NCBI GenBank assembly: GCA_022828425.1
Contig: CP094685.1
Location: 62,001-126,000 of the forward strand
Source: Candidatus Thiothrix sulfatifontis
GTDB lineage: Bacteria; Pseudomonadota; Gammaproteobacteria; Thiotrichales; Thiotrichaceae
Length of the DNA stretch: 64,000 nucleotides
Direction: 5' to 3'
The notes beneath the pieces were generated by a model, which saw nothing but the letters and a program-made list of their open reading frames with translations, ran no database searches and was not told the origin of the DNA. Positions 51,281-62,300 of this stretch are shown piece after piece. Position 1 is the stretch's first letter. Every line of letters begins with the position of its first letter. A program made the translations under genes and the position numbers.

Positions 51281-51840
51281 AAAACCACATCCACCGTATC
51301 CGCGAAGAATTACCGCTAGTTTTATTGTTTCTCGCCACCATGTGGGGCGTATTTCTGTTGGATCGCATCCTGCCACTGGAACGCTTGGGGCTGATTCCGC
51401 GTGATTTTGGTGGTTTGATCGGCATTGTGACCATGCCGTTTCTGCATTCCAACTTCACGCATTTGCTGAATAACACTGTGCCGCTGGCGGTATTGCTGAC
51501 GTTACTGGCGGGTTCGCGCACCGATTCACGCGCTACTGTGGCGCTGGTGGCGGTCATGGGCGGGGTGTTGCTGTGGCTGTTTGGGCGTGGGCATTCGCTG
51601 CACATTGGCGCAAGCGGGCTGGTGTTTGGGCTGGCAGTATTTTTAATCGTCTCCGGCGCATTGGAGCGGCGTGTTGTGCCACTACTCGTCAGTGTGTTTG
51701 TGGCTTTCACTTATGGCACCACCTTGCTCACCGGGATTTCGCCTTGGCAAGCGGGTGTATCGTGGGATGGGCATTTGCTTGGTGGGGTCGCAGGCGGCTT
51801 GGTGGCATGGCTGTTAGTGCGCAAAACCCCAGCCGCCTGA
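51277..51840 (+). CDS. Rhomboid-family intramembrane serine protease
   Basis: A 187-residue membrane protein with about six hydrophobic segments. The catalytic Ser is in HIGASGLVFGLAVFLI and the His in SWDGHLLGGVAGGLVAWLL; LHSNFTHLLNNTVPLAVLLT carries the conserved polar region of helix 2. It therefore has the features of an active rhomboid. The ATG overlaps the DUF1415 stop. Substrate is unknown. Confidence 0.85.
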   Translation: MKNHIHRIREELPLVLLFLATMWGVFLLDRILPLERLGLIPRDFGGLIGIVTMPFLHSNFTHLLNNTVPLAVLLTLLAGSRTDSRATVALVAVMGGVLLWLFGRGHSLHIGASGLVFGLAVFLIVSGALERRVVPLLVSVFVAFTYGTTLLTGISPWQAGVSWDGHLLGGVAGGLVAWLLVRKTPAA

Positions 51841-51850
51841 TTGCTTATGC

Positions 51851-52267
51851 TTACACCGGAAAGCCGGAATCACCAACGGTGCGCAAGGCTTTCAGCACAT
51901 CCAAGCGCGTAATCACCCCAATGACACGGTTGTCATCCAGCACGGGGTAACGGCGGTAGTGGTCATCCATGAACATTTTTGCCACATCGAGAATGCTGTC
52001 TTCGGCATCCACGGTGCGCACATCCCGCGACATTTTATCACCCACCGTGCCGCGCCAGCCGGAATGGTAGCCAGAGCGCAACGCCGCATCAATGCAGTCA
52101 GTGACCGACAAAATACCGACCAGATTGCCCACATTGTCCAACACCGCGCCGCCAAACAGGTTGCGCTCCGTAAACACTTTCACCGCTTCGCGAACATCCT
52201 GGCGCTCATGCAGGGTTGCGAGACGGTTTGACATATAATGACGCACCGCCAATGGAACATCCGCCAT
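51851..52267 (-). CDS. CBS-domain protein
   Basis: A 138-residue protein made of two CBS motifs: MSNRLATLHERQDVREAVKV with NLVGILSVTDCIDAAL, and KMSRDVRTVDAEDSILDVAK with DDNRVIGVITRLDVLKAL. Such pairs bind adenine nucleotides and often regulate partners. No other domain is attached. It is transcribed leftward, ahead of nqrM by 18 bases in reading order reversed, and converges with the rhomboid gene. Confidence 0.85.
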   Translation of the reverse strand: MADVPLAVRHYMSNRLATLHERQDVREAVKVFTERNLFGGAVLDNVGNLVGILSVTDCIDAALRSGYHSGWRGTVGDKMSRDVRTVDAEDSILDVAKMFMDDHYRRYPVLDDNRVIGVITRLDVLKALRTVGDSGFPV

Positions 52268-52285
52268 AATCCACTCCTCCAGCTT

Positions 52286-52519
52286 TCAAGATTTTAAACT
52301 ATCCTGCCGTTTTAAAACGGCTTCGTGTTGTGCTTGTGCCATTTTTTGTTTGCGTTTCTCACAAGGATTAGAACAGGAACAGTCACTTTTTTCCATGCCA
52401 GGAATCGCCGCCAAGCCGCCGCAACTGCCTTTTAAGCTACGCTGATTCAAAATCCAACCCAAAGCTAACCCAATAATTGCTAACCCAAAAATAAGAAACG
52501 TTAATAGAAAAATTTTCAT
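52286..52519 (-). CDS. nqrM: Na+-NQR maturation protein NqrM
   Basis: A 77-residue protein with an N-terminal membrane helix (about 3-25) and the cysteine pattern GSCGGLAAIPG and DCSCSNPCEKRK. In Vibrio NqrM is needed to assemble the NQR complex, likely by delivering the iron centre between NqrD and NqrE. It lies 188 bases downstream of nqrF on the same strand. No apbE flavin-transferase gene is in between. Confidence 0.85.
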   Translation of the reverse strand: MKIFLLTFLIFGLAIIGLALGWILNQRSLKGSCGGLAAIPGMEKSDCSCSNPCEKRKQKMAQAQHEAVLKRQDSLKS

Positions 52520-52647
52520 CAGGATTTACCGTTAATCTTAGTAATTCAGAATATTATCATGCTGCATTGCAAAAACATTTCCCCCTCACGAATTTTACGC
52601 TACTATTACTTTGGGTTAGGCAACTAACCCATTTCCTCCTAGCGGTT

Positions 52648-52667
52648 CGGGGTGGATGTCCACCCCG
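52648..52667. repeat. REP-like palindrome between nqrF and nqrM
   Basis: CGGGGTGGA and TCCACCCCG (52648-52656 with 52659-52667) form a perfect dyad, preceded by AGCGGTT. A related but weaker copy, CGGTTCGGAGTGAATATCTC, is at 63341. It may also act as a terminator for nqr. Confidence 0.6.
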
Positions 52668-52707
52668 CTCTTTACGTTAAAAATCAATCACTTGAATTGA
52701 AATAGCG

Positions 52708-53928
52708 CTAACCACCAAAATCATCCAGCAGAATATTTTCTCGTTCTACCCCAATATCCAATAACATTCTTACCACTGCGGCATTCATCATCGGCGGCCC
52801 ACACAAATAATATTCGCACTCTTCTGGTGCGGGATGATCATTCAAATAATTTTTATACAAAACATCGTGAATAAACCCGACATACCCCGTCCAATTGTCT
52901 TCCGGCTGCGGTTCGGATAAACCCATGTGCCAAGTAAAGTTAGGGTTTTCAGCCGCTAACGTGTCAAATTCATCCACGTAAAACGCTTCCCGCAAACTTC
53001 TTGCCCCGTACCAAAATGACATTTTGCGCTTGCTTTTTAAACGGCGCAATTGATCATAGATGTGCGAACGCATCGGTGCCATGCCCGCACCACCGCCGAT
53101 AAACACCATTTCATTATCGGTATCACGCGCAAAAAACTCACCGAAAGGCCCCGACACCACCACTTTGTCACCCGGTTTCAGGTTGAAAATGAACGACGAC
53201 ATTTTGCCCGCCGGAATGTCATTTTTGCCCGGTGGCGGGGTCGCAATGCGCACATTCAGCATCACAATGTCATCTTCTTCGGGGTAACTTGCCATCGAAT
53301 AGGCACGCAATACCGGCTCATCCACATGCGACTCAATGTCCCACAGCTTGTATTTATCCCAATCGCCCCGGTATTCGGGTTGAATGTCGAAATCGCGGTA
53401 CTTGATAGCGTGCGGCGGGCATTCGATCTGAATATAACCCCCGGCACGGAAGTCGATCTTTTCGCCCTTCGGCAGTTCCACCACCAACTCTTTGATAAAC
53501 GTGGCTTTATTCTCGTTGGAACGCACTGTGCATTCCCACTTTTTCACGCCGAAGACTTCTTCAGGCACTTCGATTTTCATGTCTTGCTTGACGGCAACTT
53601 GGCAGGCTAAACGTTCGCCTTCGGCTGCTTGACGACGGTTAATGTGACCTTCTTCGGTGGGCAGTAACGTACCGCCGCCTTCCAGCACTTTCACGCGGCA
53701 TTGCGCACACGTACCGCCGCCGCCACAGGCAGACGACACGAACAAGCCTTTTTCCGCCAATGCACCCAGCAATTTCGTGCCGGGTTTCACGATCAGTTCT
53801 TTTTCACCATTCACCAGAATGCGAATATCGCCAGTCGCCACCAGTTTGGAACGCGCAAACAAAATGCCGTACACCAAGCCAATAATCATCAGGGTAAACA
53901 GCGCTACCCCCAATAAAACGGTTGTCAT
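52708..53928 (-). CDS. nqrF: Na+-translocating NADH:quinone reductase subunit F
   Basis: A 406-residue subunit that accepts electrons from NADH. One N-terminal membrane helix (about 4-25) precedes a 2Fe-2S domain with [10 protein letters not shown] (about 69-78) and a further Cys, then the FAD domain ([12 protein letters not shown]) and the NADH-binding [15 protein letters not shown]. The C-terminal [20 protein letters not shown] is typical. It is the last gene of the nqrABCDEF operon. Confidence 0.97.
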   Translation of the reverse strand: MTTVLLGVALFTLMIIGLVYGILFARSKLVATGDIRILVNGEKELIVKPGTKLLGALAEKGLFVSSACGGGGTCAQCRVKVLEGGGTLLPTEEGHINRRQAAEGERLACQVAVKQDMKIEVPEEVFGVKKWECTVRSNENKATFIKELVVELPKGEKIDFRAGGYIQIECPPHAIKYRDFDIQPEYRGDWDKYKLWDIESHVDEPVLRAYSMASYPEEDDIVMLNVRIATPPPGKNDIPAGKMSSFIFNLKPGDKVVVSGPFGEFFARDTDNEMVFIGGGAGMAPMRSHIYDQLRRLKSKRKMSFWYGARSLREAFYVDEFDTLAAENPNFTWHMGLSEPQPEDNWTGYVGFIHDVLYKNYLNDHPAPEECEYYLCGPPMMNAAVVRMLLDIGVERENILLDDFGG

Positions 53929-53938
53929 TGCCTCACTC

Positions 53939-54535
53939 CTACAACTGAATGCCGGAGAAGGACATAAAGCCCAACGACATCAGCCCGACCGTAATAAAAA
54001 TAATCCCCAGCCCTTGCAAACCGGCGGGAACATCGCTGTATTTGAGGCGTTCGCGTACCCCCGCCAGCACCACAATGGCCAGCATCCAGCTAAAACCGCT
54101 GCCGAAACCGTAGACCACGCTTTCCACAAAGGTATAATCGCGCTCCACCATGAACAGCGTGCCGCCCAGAATCGCGCAATTCACCGTAATCAATGGCAAA
54201 AACACCCCCAACGCCTGATACAGCGATGGCACGTATTTATCCAGCACCATTTCCAGCACTTGCACAATCGCCGCAATGATCGCGATGTAACTGATCAAGC
54301 CCAGAAAGCGCAGATCCACGCCTTGCAATAAGGCACTGTCTTTCAAAAACACATTCAGGATCAAATTGTTAGCAGGCACCGTAATCGCCTGCACAATCAC
54401 CACCGCAATTCCCAGACCGACCGCCGTTTCGATCTTTTTGGAAATGGCAATGAACGTGCACATCCCCAAAAAGAAGGTCAGCGCCATGTTTTCAATGAAC
54501 ACCGATTTAATGAAAAGACTCAATAACGCTTCCAT
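53939..54535 (-). CDS. nqrE: Na+-translocating NADH:quinone reductase subunit E
   Basis: A 198-residue integral membrane subunit with six helices; NqrE and NqrD together hold an intramembrane iron centre. The start [20 protein letters not shown] and the segment [18 protein letters not shown] with its conserved Cys are typical. It follows nqrD by a single base. Confidence 0.97.
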   Translation of the reverse strand: MEALLSLFIKSVFIENMALTFFLGMCTFIAISKKIETAVGLGIAVVIVQAITVPANNLILNVFLKDSALLQGVDLRFLGLISYIAIIAAIVQVLEMVLDKYVPSLYQALGVFLPLITVNCAILGGTLFMVERDYTFVESVVYGFGSGFSWMLAIVVLAGVRERLKYSDVPAGLQGLGIIFITVGLMSLGFMSFSGIQL

Positions 54536-54536
54536 A

Positions 54537-55199
54537 TCAGCGATTCCCCAAGCCGTGTTTCTCGTGAATCTTAAAGTCGTGGACTTCGCACTGTTCCGGG
54601 TATCGGGTGCGTATCACCCAAATCAGCATCCCGATAATGAAAAAGGCACTCGGCGGCAATAGCATCAAGCCGTTCGGCTCATACCACCCGCCGTTTTTGG
54701 TCAGGGCAAAAATTTCATAACCCAGCAACGAACCCGATCCCGACAATTCACGGATGATCGCCACCACAATCAATATCAAGCTATACCCCAAACCATTGCC
54801 CAAACCGTCGAGGAAACTCATCCCCACCGGATTTTGCATGGCGTAAGCCTCTGCCCGCCCCATGACGATGCAGTTGGTAATGATCAAGCCAACGAATACC
54901 GACAATTGTTTCGCCGTGCTAAACGCATACGCCTTCATCAACTGATCCACCACAATCACCAGCGAAGCGATAATGGTCATTTGCACAATAATGCGGATGC
55001 TACCGGGAATGTGGTGGCGAATCGCACTGATCGACGCATTGGAAAACGCTGTCACCGTGGTCAATGCCGCTGCCATCAGCAGCGCGGTTTTCAAGGAACT
55101 GGTGACGGCTAATGCCGAGCAGATTCCCAAAATTTGCAATGTAATCGGATTATTCGCCACCAACGGGCTGGTAATCACCTTGTGGGCTGCACTGCTCAT
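54537..55199 (-). CDS. nqrD: Na+-translocating NADH:quinone reductase subunit D
   Basis: A 220-residue membrane subunit. [20 protein letters not shown] (with the Cys of the iron site) and [20 protein letters not shown] (with the second Cys) are the conserved half-repeats shared with NqrE. The 4-base overlap with nqrC implies coupled translation. The closely related RnfE is excluded by the surrounding nqr-specific genes. Confidence 0.97.
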   Translation of the reverse strand: MSSAAHKVITSPLVANNPITLQILGICSALAVTSSLKTALLMAAALTTVTAFSNASISAIRHHIPGSIRIIVQMTIIASLVIVVDQLMKAYAFSTAKQLSVFVGLIITNCIVMGRAEAYAMQNPVGMSFLDGLGNGLGYSLILIVVAIIRELSGSGSLLGYEIFALTKNGGWYEPNGLMLLPPSAFFIIGMLIWVIRTRYPEQCEVHDFKIHEKHGLGNR

Positions 55200-55999
55200 G
55201 CGCCACCTCCTTGACGGAATTTTTGCAGGTAAGGCGTGAAACCGTTTTCACCCATCCAGAAGTGAATCAGGTTATCCACCCCACGGCTGGTTAAGGTCGC
55301 ACCGGATAGCGCATCAATTTCATGCACCGCTTTCGGGTCGCCAGCGGGGGCTGCACCCTTCATCACACGCAAGGCAACGTCACCATTGGCGTTGAACACT
55401 TGCTTGTTTTTCCACAGGTCTTTCCAGGCAGGGTTATCGACTTCGCCGCCCAAACCGGGGGTTTCCGCGTGTTCGTAAAAACCCATGCCGACCACGGTGT
55501 TGGCATCGGCTTGCAGGGCGATAAAGCCGTACAGCGTTGACCACAAGCCGTAGCCGTATATAGGCAAAATCAGCTTTTCCACCTTGCCTTGCGGGTCTTT
55601 CACCAGATACACCGTGGCGTATTTGGCGCGGCGTTTGATCGAGGCAATGTCTTGCTCTTTGGTCAACACGACGTTTTGCTTGGGGTCAACCGAAGCAGCG
55701 CGGGCATCGAAGGTGTCGGGGTCAATGCCGGATACGTAGTCGCCGGTTTGCAAATCCACCACTTTGGCTTCGATTTGTTGAAAGGCTTCTTCCACCGATT
55801 GACCGGGTTGATCCAGCCCGGCGATTTGCAGAATATTGCGCTTTTTATCCAACAATTTGTTAGCTTCTTGCACTGGCTTTAGGGCGACTGCGGCGGCGGA
55901 TACCGCTACCGAACACACCAAACACAGCAATAACGCCACCGCGAAGGTTTTGGTCTTGCTGTCATTGGGTAAGTCTAAAAATTGACGCACGAGTTTCAT
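55196..55999 (-). CDS. nqrC: Na+-translocating NADH:quinone reductase subunit C
   Basis: A 267-residue subunit with a single N-terminal membrane helix and a periplasmic domain carrying covalently bound [21 protein letters not shown] holds the S-G-A-T attachment motif (Thr near residue 234). Start and end overlap nqrB and nqrD by 4 bases each. A flavin transferase (ApbE) must attach the FMN but is not in the window. Confidence 0.97.
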   Translation of the reverse strand: MKLVRQFLDLPNDSKTKTFAVALLLCLVCSVAVSAAAVALKPVQEANKLLDKKRNILQIAGLDQPGQSVEEAFQQIEAKVVDLQTGDYVSGIDPDTFDARAASVDPKQNVVLTKEQDIASIKRRAKYATVYLVKDPQGKVEKLILPIYGYGLWSTLYGFIALQADANTVVGMGFYEHAETPGLGGEVDNPAWKDLWKNKQVFNANGDVALRVMKGAAPAGDPKAVHEIDALSGATLTSRGVDNLIHFWMGENGFTPYLQKFRQGGGA

Positions 56000-57216
56000 G
56001 ATTTAACCCCCGCATTGGCTGCTTGACGCTTCAGGCGGCGTTTGATGTTGGCTTTCATCACCCCGTAATCCATCAGCGGCGCGAACATATTCGCAAACAA
56101 AATCGCCAGCATCATGCCTTCGGGGAACGCCGGATTCACCACCCGAATCAGGATGACCATCACCCCAATCAGCACGCCATACCACCAACGCCCGGTGTCG
56201 GTATGCGCCGCTGTTACCGGATCAGTTGCCATAAAGATCATCCCGAACGCAAAGCCACCCGTGACCAAATGCCAATACCAAGGCATGGCAAACATTGGGT
56301 TGGTATCGCTACCGATGGTATTCAGCAGAATCGTCATCATGACCATGCCGAACATCACGCCCGACACAATCCGCCAACTCGCAATCTTAGTGAACAGCAA
56401 AAACGCCCCGCCAATCAGGATTGCCAACGTGGAAGTTTCACCCAAAGAACCGGGTTCCAGCCCGATAAAGGCATCCCACCAGCTCACCGTTACCGCCTGC
56501 ATTCCACCTGCCGCTGCCGCAGACAACGTGGTTGCGCCGGAATAACCGTCAACCGCTACCCACACCGCATCGCCGGACATGAACGCGGGGTACGCAAAGA
56601 ACAGGAACGCTCGCCCCGCCAGTGCCGGGTTGATAAAGTTTTTACCCGTACCGCCAAACACTTCCTTGCCAATAATCACCCCGAACAAAATGCCCAAGCC
56701 CACCATCCACAACGGAATATCCGGCGGCATTACCAGTGAATACAATATGGAGGTGACAAAGAAACCTTCGTTGACTTCATGCCCACGCACCAGCGCGAAC
56801 ACCACTTCCGCAATTCCGCCCACGATAAACGTGGTCATATACACGGGCAGGAAATACAGCAAGCCGTGGAAAAAGTTATCGAAAAAGCTTTTCGGGTCGT
56901 AGCCAATCATGTCCATGAGCGTGCCGCGCCAGCCTTCCGCGTGTTCCAGCCCCATGCCTTGCATCGCCAGATTCGCCTGATAGCCGGTGTTGAAACACGC
57001 CATGAACATCACGGGAAAGGTTGCCAGCCACACATAGCCCATCACCCGCTTCAGATCGAGCGCGTCGCGCACATGCGGTGCGCCAATGGTGCGGTTCGGT
57101 GGGCTGTACAGCAGCGTATCGACCATTTCAAACAGGCCGTAATACTTGTGGTATTTACCGCCTTTAGTAAATTTCGGCTCAACCTTGTCGAGCAGGCGGC
57201 GTAATTTATCCGTCAT
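55996..57216 (-). CDS. nqrB: Na+-translocating NADH:quinone reductase subunit B
   Basis: A 406-residue membrane subunit with about ten helices, the main sodium-conducting part, carrying a covalent FMN at the Thr of [11 protein letters not shown] (about residue 230). [19 protein letters not shown] near the N-terminus, [20 protein letters not shown] and [20 protein letters not shown] are characteristic. It begins 3 bases after nqrA. Confidence 0.97.
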   Translation of the reverse strand: MTDKLRRLLDKVEPKFTKGGKYHKYYGLFEMVDTLLYSPPNRTIGAPHVRDALDLKRVMGYVWLATFPVMFMACFNTGYQANLAMQGMGLEHAEGWRGTLMDMIGYDPKSFFDNFFHGLLYFLPVYMTTFIVGGIAEVVFALVRGHEVNEGFFVTSILYSLVMPPDIPLWMVGLGILFGVIIGKEVFGGTGKNFINPALAGRAFLFFAYPAFMSGDAVWVAVDGYSGATTLSAAAAGGMQAVTVSWWDAFIGLEPGSLGETSTLAILIGGAFLLFTKIASWRIVSGVMFGMVMMTILLNTIGSDTNPMFAMPWYWHLVTGGFAFGMIFMATDPVTAAHTDTGRWWYGVLIGVMVILIRVVNPAFPEGMMLAILFANMFAPLMDYGVMKANIKRRLKRQAANAGVKS

Positions 57217-57219
57217 CGC

Positions 57220-58560
57220 TTATTCCCCCTTTTCCAGCATTCGCAGGCAGTCGCGTAACGCGGGGCCGTATTCGTATTTGCTGTGACACACGAAAGTACA
57301 CAGGGCGAGGTCATCTTCATCGAGTTCCAACGCGCCGAGTTGTTGCGCCATTACCGTGTCGCGTACTAGCAAGGAGCGCAGCAATTGCGTCGGCAAAATA
57401 TCCAGCGGCATGACCTCTTCGTAATTGCCAATCGGCACCATTGCGCGGTGACTGCCGTGTTGCGTGGTCGTCATCGCAAAACTGGCGTGCCGCACATCCG
57501 GGCGCAAAAACACATTGAGGATGGAAAACTGCTTGAGTAACGGGTTCAACCAATGCAGGAACAAACGCGGCTGCCCTTCGGCAATCACCGCCACTTGCAC
57601 GGTGTAACGCCCCAGATACGCACTCCAACCCGCTGCGCGGAACCCCGCCAGCAACGAACCGGCAATCACGCGGCATTGCTGGCAATCGAGTTGCCCTTCC
57701 ACAATGTCGTCGGTGCTTGCGCCCAAACGGGTACGCAGCAAGCGCGGCTTTAATACGGTCGGGCCTGCCAGCGAAATAATGCGTTCCACGTACAGCGTGC
57801 CGGTGGTGAAAAGCTTGCCAATCGCAATCACATCCTGATAGCCGATGTGCCACACGGTTTTGTGTTCGCTGACGGGATCAAGGAAATGGATGTGCGTACC
57901 GGGTAAACCCGCCGGATGCGGCCCCGACCAACCGTTGTAACGGATATGGTTGGCTTCAACACGCGGTATCGTCGCCCCTTCCGCATGATTAACAAACACT
58001 TGTGGCGCGAGTTTGGCAATCACTTGCAAGCCACTGCGAAACGCTTCGGCCTGTTCGTTAATCACGATCAAGGGGTCGGCTGCCATCGCGTAGGTATCAA
58101 TCGCGGTCACGAAAATAGCGGTGGGAATGCTGTCCGCTTTAGGGACTTTGCTGTAAGGCCGGGTACGGAACGCAATCCACTGCCCGGAATCCAGCAATTG
58201 CTGGCGGATGGTATCGGCATCCAGTGTCGACAATTGTTCACGGGAATAAGCGGGGAAACTGACGGCCTCTTCCTGTGCATCCAACTGAATGACGACCGAG
58301 TTCAACACCCGCTTCGCCCCACGGTTGATCGCTTTGATGACACCGCCACCCGGTGAAGTGAAATTAACGCCCGGACTCTTGCGGTCAGTGAACAGAACTT
58401 GTCCACGTTTTACCCGATCCCCTTCCTGAACTTGCAAAGCAGGGCGCAAGTCGTGGAAGTCACGCCCCAACACGGCAACCGTCTGGGGGGCAGGGTGTGC
58501 ATAAACCGCTTGTTCCGGCTTACCCGTAATGGGCAAATCCAGACCTTTTGTGATTTTCAT
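57220..58560 (-). CDS. nqrA: Na+-translocating NADH:quinone reductase subunit A
   Basis: A 446-residue cytoplasmic-side subunit, the same length as Vibrio NqrA. It starts [20 protein letters not shown], and contains [40 protein letters not shown] and a C-terminal [21 protein letters not shown] chose the ATG at 58560; an in-frame TTG at 58572 adds four residues not seen in the family. It is the first gene of the operon; a hairpin at 58591-58612 lies in its leader. Confidence 0.96.
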   Translation of the reverse strand: MKITKGLDLPITGKPEQAVYAHPAPQTVAVLGRDFHDLRPALQVQEGDRVKRGQVLFTDRKSPGVNFTSPGGGVIKAINRGAKRVLNSVVIQLDAQEEAVSFPAYSREQLSTLDADTIRQQLLDSGQWIAFRTRPYSKVPKADSIPTAIFVTAIDTYAMAADPLIVINEQAEAFRSGLQVIAKLAPQVFVNHAEGATIPRVEANHIRYNGWSGPHPAGLPGTHIHFLDPVSEHKTVWHIGYQDVIAIGKLFTTGTLYVERIISLAGPTVLKPRLLRTRLGASTDDIVEGQLDCQQCRVIAGSLLAGFRAAGWSAYLGRYTVQVAVIAEGQPRLFLHWLNPLLKQFSILNVFLRPDVRHASFAMTTTQHGSHRAMVPIGNYEEVMPLDILPTQLLRSLLVRDTVMAQQLGALELDEDDLALCTFVCHSKYEYGPALRDCLRMLEKGE

Positions 58561-58923
58561 GTGCTGCAACAACGCTCTTGAGGGGAAATGCGCCCGCCGT
58601 CGGTAGCGGGCGTTTAAGCTTGCGAATTATCAATAAATGTCGACAATGTTGCAAGCGCACAGGGGATATAATGCGGTGTTTTGGGGTTTTTCGTGAATAG
58701 TGTCAGCACTTTAATGGTGCGGGGTTGCACCAGTACGGGTAGGTGTGCGCTGAATAGTGGCATGAGCACGAACATTATTTCCACTCGTCAAAATACATAC
58801 CTTACCGGCGTGAGACTAATCAGCCCGTAAAATTGGTCATTATTGTGACCTGAATTACACAGAGAACTTTCGTGTCGTGCTAAACTCTTGAGCAATCATT
58901 TTCTTGGGTTTAAGGGGCAACGC
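58561..58923. other. Divergent region between nqrA and the EACC1-like gene
   Basis: About 360 bases without a gene. A stem CGCCCGC/GCGGGCG (58591-58597 with 58606-58612) sits in the nqrA leader. GGTGC-GGGGTT-GCACC lies near 58714-58729. On the plus strand a TATAAT occurs at 58667-58672 and TAAACT at 58881-58886, but neither has a well-spaced -35, so promoter calls stay open. Confidence 0.5.
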
Positions 58924-59286
58924 ATGGCAACTATCACATTACGCGGCGACGATGCCGTATTCATGCAAGACTTATCCACACAACTGGCGCAAGACCTGCA
59001 ACGGGTCGGGCTGGATGCAGATGTGCAACTCAATACACCAAGCAATGGGGAAGCGACACGCGGCGATCCCGTGACGTTGGGCGTGATTGCGTTGTCAGCC
59101 GTGGCGGCAGGTGGTGCACTTACCGCATTTCTGGGCAAAGATGGTGGCTTATCGGCACTGGCGAAGGTGCTGGAAACGTACATCGTAAGCCGTAAAGTGG
59201 AGGTGAATATCGAAACCGATGACGGCAAAAAGGTGAAGGTTAGTGGGTCGTTGACGGCGATTAAAGCGGTGTTGAAACAAGTGTAG
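58924..59286 (+). CDS. EACC1-like effector-associated protein
   Basis: A 120-residue protein with an N-terminal beta/alpha part (ATITLRGDDAVFMQDLSTQL), a hydrophobic stretch (about residues 58-80, LGVIALSAVAAGGALTAFLG) and a C-terminal strand region SRKVEVNIETDDGKKVKVSG. This order, including the GGALTA helix followed by basic residues and a -V-V-D-V-type strand pair, resembles the effector-associated constant component 1 described next to CHAT, caspase and other effectors in bacterial conflict systems. The ATG at 58924 follows AAGGGG. The large CHAT gene follows after a 97-base inverted-repeat spacer. The family assignment is from memory of the pattern. Confidence 0.65.
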   Translation: MATITLRGDDAVFMQDLSTQLAQDLQRVGLDADVQLNTPSNGEATRGDPVTLGVIALSAVAAGGALTAFLGKDGGLSALAKVLETYIVSRKVEVNIETDDGKKVKVSGSLTAIKAVLKQV

Positions 59287-59374
59287 GGTGGGTGGAGCGA
59301 ATGCGATACCCACCAATTATGAACATTTATCTTAACGACGCGGTGGGTATCGCTTGCGCTCCACCCACCCTACA
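59282..59374. repeat. Long inverted repeat between the EACC1-like and CHAT genes
   Basis: Two 33-base arms (59282-59314 and 59342-59374) match at 31 of 33 positions as reverse complements and enclose a 27-base AT-rich centre. Each arm begins at the outer edge with TGTAGGGTGGGTGGAGCG. The first arm includes the stop codon of the upstream gene, the second ends just before the ribosome binding site of the CHAT gene. It looks like a MITE-type or REP/BIME element. Confidence 0.85.
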
Positions 59375-59383
59375 GGATTCCTC

Positions 59384-62300
59384 ATGCAGCATTACACACT
59401 GGAATTGTTCCGCAAGGATGATACGCGCTTTGAGTTGCGGGTATTTGATGGCGCGTTGTGGCTAACGTTTCCGCTGATTGAGCAGGTGGAGGTTGATGCG
59501 TTGCTGACGCTGGCGGCGGAAAATTACCGTGTGAATGCGCCCGATCTGGAGCAACGCGGGCAAGACCTGTTTGGTTGGGTCGATCGGCACAGTAATGGCT
59601 GGTTGCGGCGGGTACGCGCCATGCAGCAGCCGATGACCTTGGTGCTGGATGTGCGCGAAGCGGGTTTGCGGCATTTGCCGTGGGAATTGCTGCACGACGG
59701 GGCGCAGTTTTTGTGCGCTGATCCGTTCCAGTGGTTTACGCCGTTGCGCCGCGTGACTCCCGCCGAACGCAAGCAAGACTGGCAGCCGCAAAAGCGTCAG
59801 CTTGGGGTGTTGTTCATGGCGAGTTCGCCGGAGGATGTGCGGCCGGTGCTGGATTTCGAGGCGGAAGAATCGGGTATCCTGCAAGCGACGGCACGCAAGC
59901 CGCTGGATTTGCAGGTGGAAGAAAGCGGTTCCTTGCAAGGCTTGGCAGAGCGGCTGACGGAGCGTGCCGATAGCCCGGATGTGATCCACTTCAGCGGTCA
60001 TGCCGACATTGACAAGGCCAGCGGTCAGCCGGTGTTTTTGCTGGAAGATGAAGTAGGTCGGTGCGCCCCCGCTACCCCGCAAGCACTGGCGAAGACCTTG
60101 CGCGATGCCAACAGTGCGCCGCGTGTGGTGTTCCTGTCCGGTTGCCGTACTGGGGAATCCAACCAACAACGCGATATGTTGTCGTTCAGCGAACAAGTGG
60201 TGACGGCGGGTGTGCCGGTGGTGCTGGGCTGGGCATTGCCGGTGGGCGATGTGGCGGCTTCGCAGGCGGCTGCGGCCTTGTATGACAAGCTGGCGACTGG
60301 CTTTGCGATTGCCGAGGCGGTAGCACTGGCACGGCAGGCATTGCTGGAAAACCATTCGCCCTATTGGCATTTGCTGCGCTGTTACGTGGATGGTTCGGCG
60401 CTGAATCCGTTGGTGGCGAAAGGCAAGCTGCGGCTGCGTCTGCACGATACGCCGCAACAGTTTCTAGATGCGGGCGGGCGTGTGCCGGTGTGTGCGCGGA
60501 CGGCGTTCATCGGGCGGCGGCGTTTGTTGCAACGCAGTTTGCGGTGCTTGCGGGCATGGCAGGGGGATGAGGCGTATGCCGAGGGCATCCTGCTGGTTGG
60601 CATGGGCGGTTTGGGCAAAAGCAGTATGGCGGCGCGGCTGATTGACCGTTTGCGTAACAGCCACGAGGCGGCGGTGTGTTACGGCGGGCTGGATGAAACC
60701 GTGCTGGTCGCGGCACTCGGCAAGGTATTGCCCAAGGCACAAAGCCTGCTGAACGATGCCCAGCAAACGCTGGAACAACGCCTGCGCGAACTGTTCGAGC
60801 CGGAAGACAACCCGCTGTGTGCAAAACCGTTGCTGCTGGTGTTTGACGATTTCGAGCAAAACATCCCGCTGGAACGGCGCAAGCTGGGGCAAGCGGATTA
60901 CCTTCCGGCGAGTCTGGCGGTGCTGCATACCGTGTTGCAAGCCATCCACGACAGCCAGAGTGATACGCGGGTGATTGTCACCAGCCGCTTTGCTGTGCCC
61001 GTGCCGCGCCCGTGCCGTTTGCATGGCGAGAATCCGCAAACCCTGCACGCTGCCGACCTGAAGAAAAAGCTGGCGCAATTGCCGTGCTTATTGCCTGTCA
61101 CCACGGGCAATGGGCAGGATAGGGATGTGGAAAACGCCTTGCGATTGCGGGCGGTGGAGGTGGCTGCGGGCAATCCGCGTTTGCTGGAATGGCTGCATGG
61201 CGTGTTGCAAGAGCGCAGCCTGCCGGTCAGTGCCTTGCTCGACAAGCTGGAACAGGAAGAGGCGCGATTCCGCGAAGACGTGCTGATCAGCGAGTTGGTG
61301 GACGCGCAAACGTCTGCCGTGCGCCAGACGCTTGCCTGTGCCGCGCTCTACCGCCTGCCTGTGGAGCTTGCCGCCATTGAAGCCCTGAACGATGACCCAC
61401 AAACCGCGCAACACCTGCAAACCGCCGCTCGCGTTGGGCTGGTGGAAATCACCCCCACGCCCGACGGCGACCACTACTTCGTCTCCAACATGCTGGACAG
61501 TGCGCTCGCCGACACCCTCGATGTGAGCGAACGCCAGCCACTCGCCGCCAAAGCCAGCCAATTCCTGTTTGACGCCACCAAAGACGGCAGGTCGGAAGAG
61601 TGGAGTCTGGAAATCGTGCGGCTGGCAGTGCTGGGACAGAAACAAACGATTGCTGTAGAAGTGGGCTACCGACTTGCTGCTAACATGCTCCATCCTCACA
61701 ACCGCTACCGTGAAGCTGAAGAACTGTGCCAGCTTGTGTTGACGCTGGGTGAAGATTTTCGGATGCTTACGGCACTTTCCATCGTTGAAAAAAAACTTGG
61801 ACGAGAGCAAACAAGAGAACACTTTGAACGTGCCGTTGCCTTGTTGCCAGATACGGATGAAGGGCTGGACGATGCAGTACTGGGTGAAAAATCTGCCACA
61901 CTATTCAATTACGCAGACCTACTGATCCAGCAAGGCAAGACAACCGAAGCCTTGGCACTTTATCAGGAACAAGTTCTCCCCCTGTTGGAGAAGCTCGGCG
62001 ATGTGCGCGGAAAAACGGTGACGATGGGTAAGATCGCTGACATCCTGCAAGCGCGGGGGCAACTCGACGACGCTCTCAACATCCGGCAAACCGAAGAACT
62101 CCCCGTCTATGAGAAGTTCGGCGATGTGCACGAAAAAGCAGTGACGATGGGTAAGATCGGGGACATCCTGCAAGCCCGTGGTCAACTCGACGAGGCGCTC
62201 AACATCCGGCAAACCGAAGAACTCCCCGTCTATGAGAAGTTCGGCAATGTGCACGAAAAAGCAGTGACGATGGGTAAGATCGCCGACATCCTGCTAGTGC

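Noticed and set aside
52708..58560. Rnf complex instead of Na+-NQR
   Set aside because: The order is A-B-C-D-E-F with a full-length NqrA, an NqrF with one 2Fe-2S and FAD/NADH domains, and NqrM nearby; the ferredoxin-type RnfB/RnfC are missing.
59462..60457. A 331-codon open frame on the minus strand
   Set aside because: It is antisense to the CHAT domain, with low-complexity Arg/Gln/His composition and no recognisable domain.
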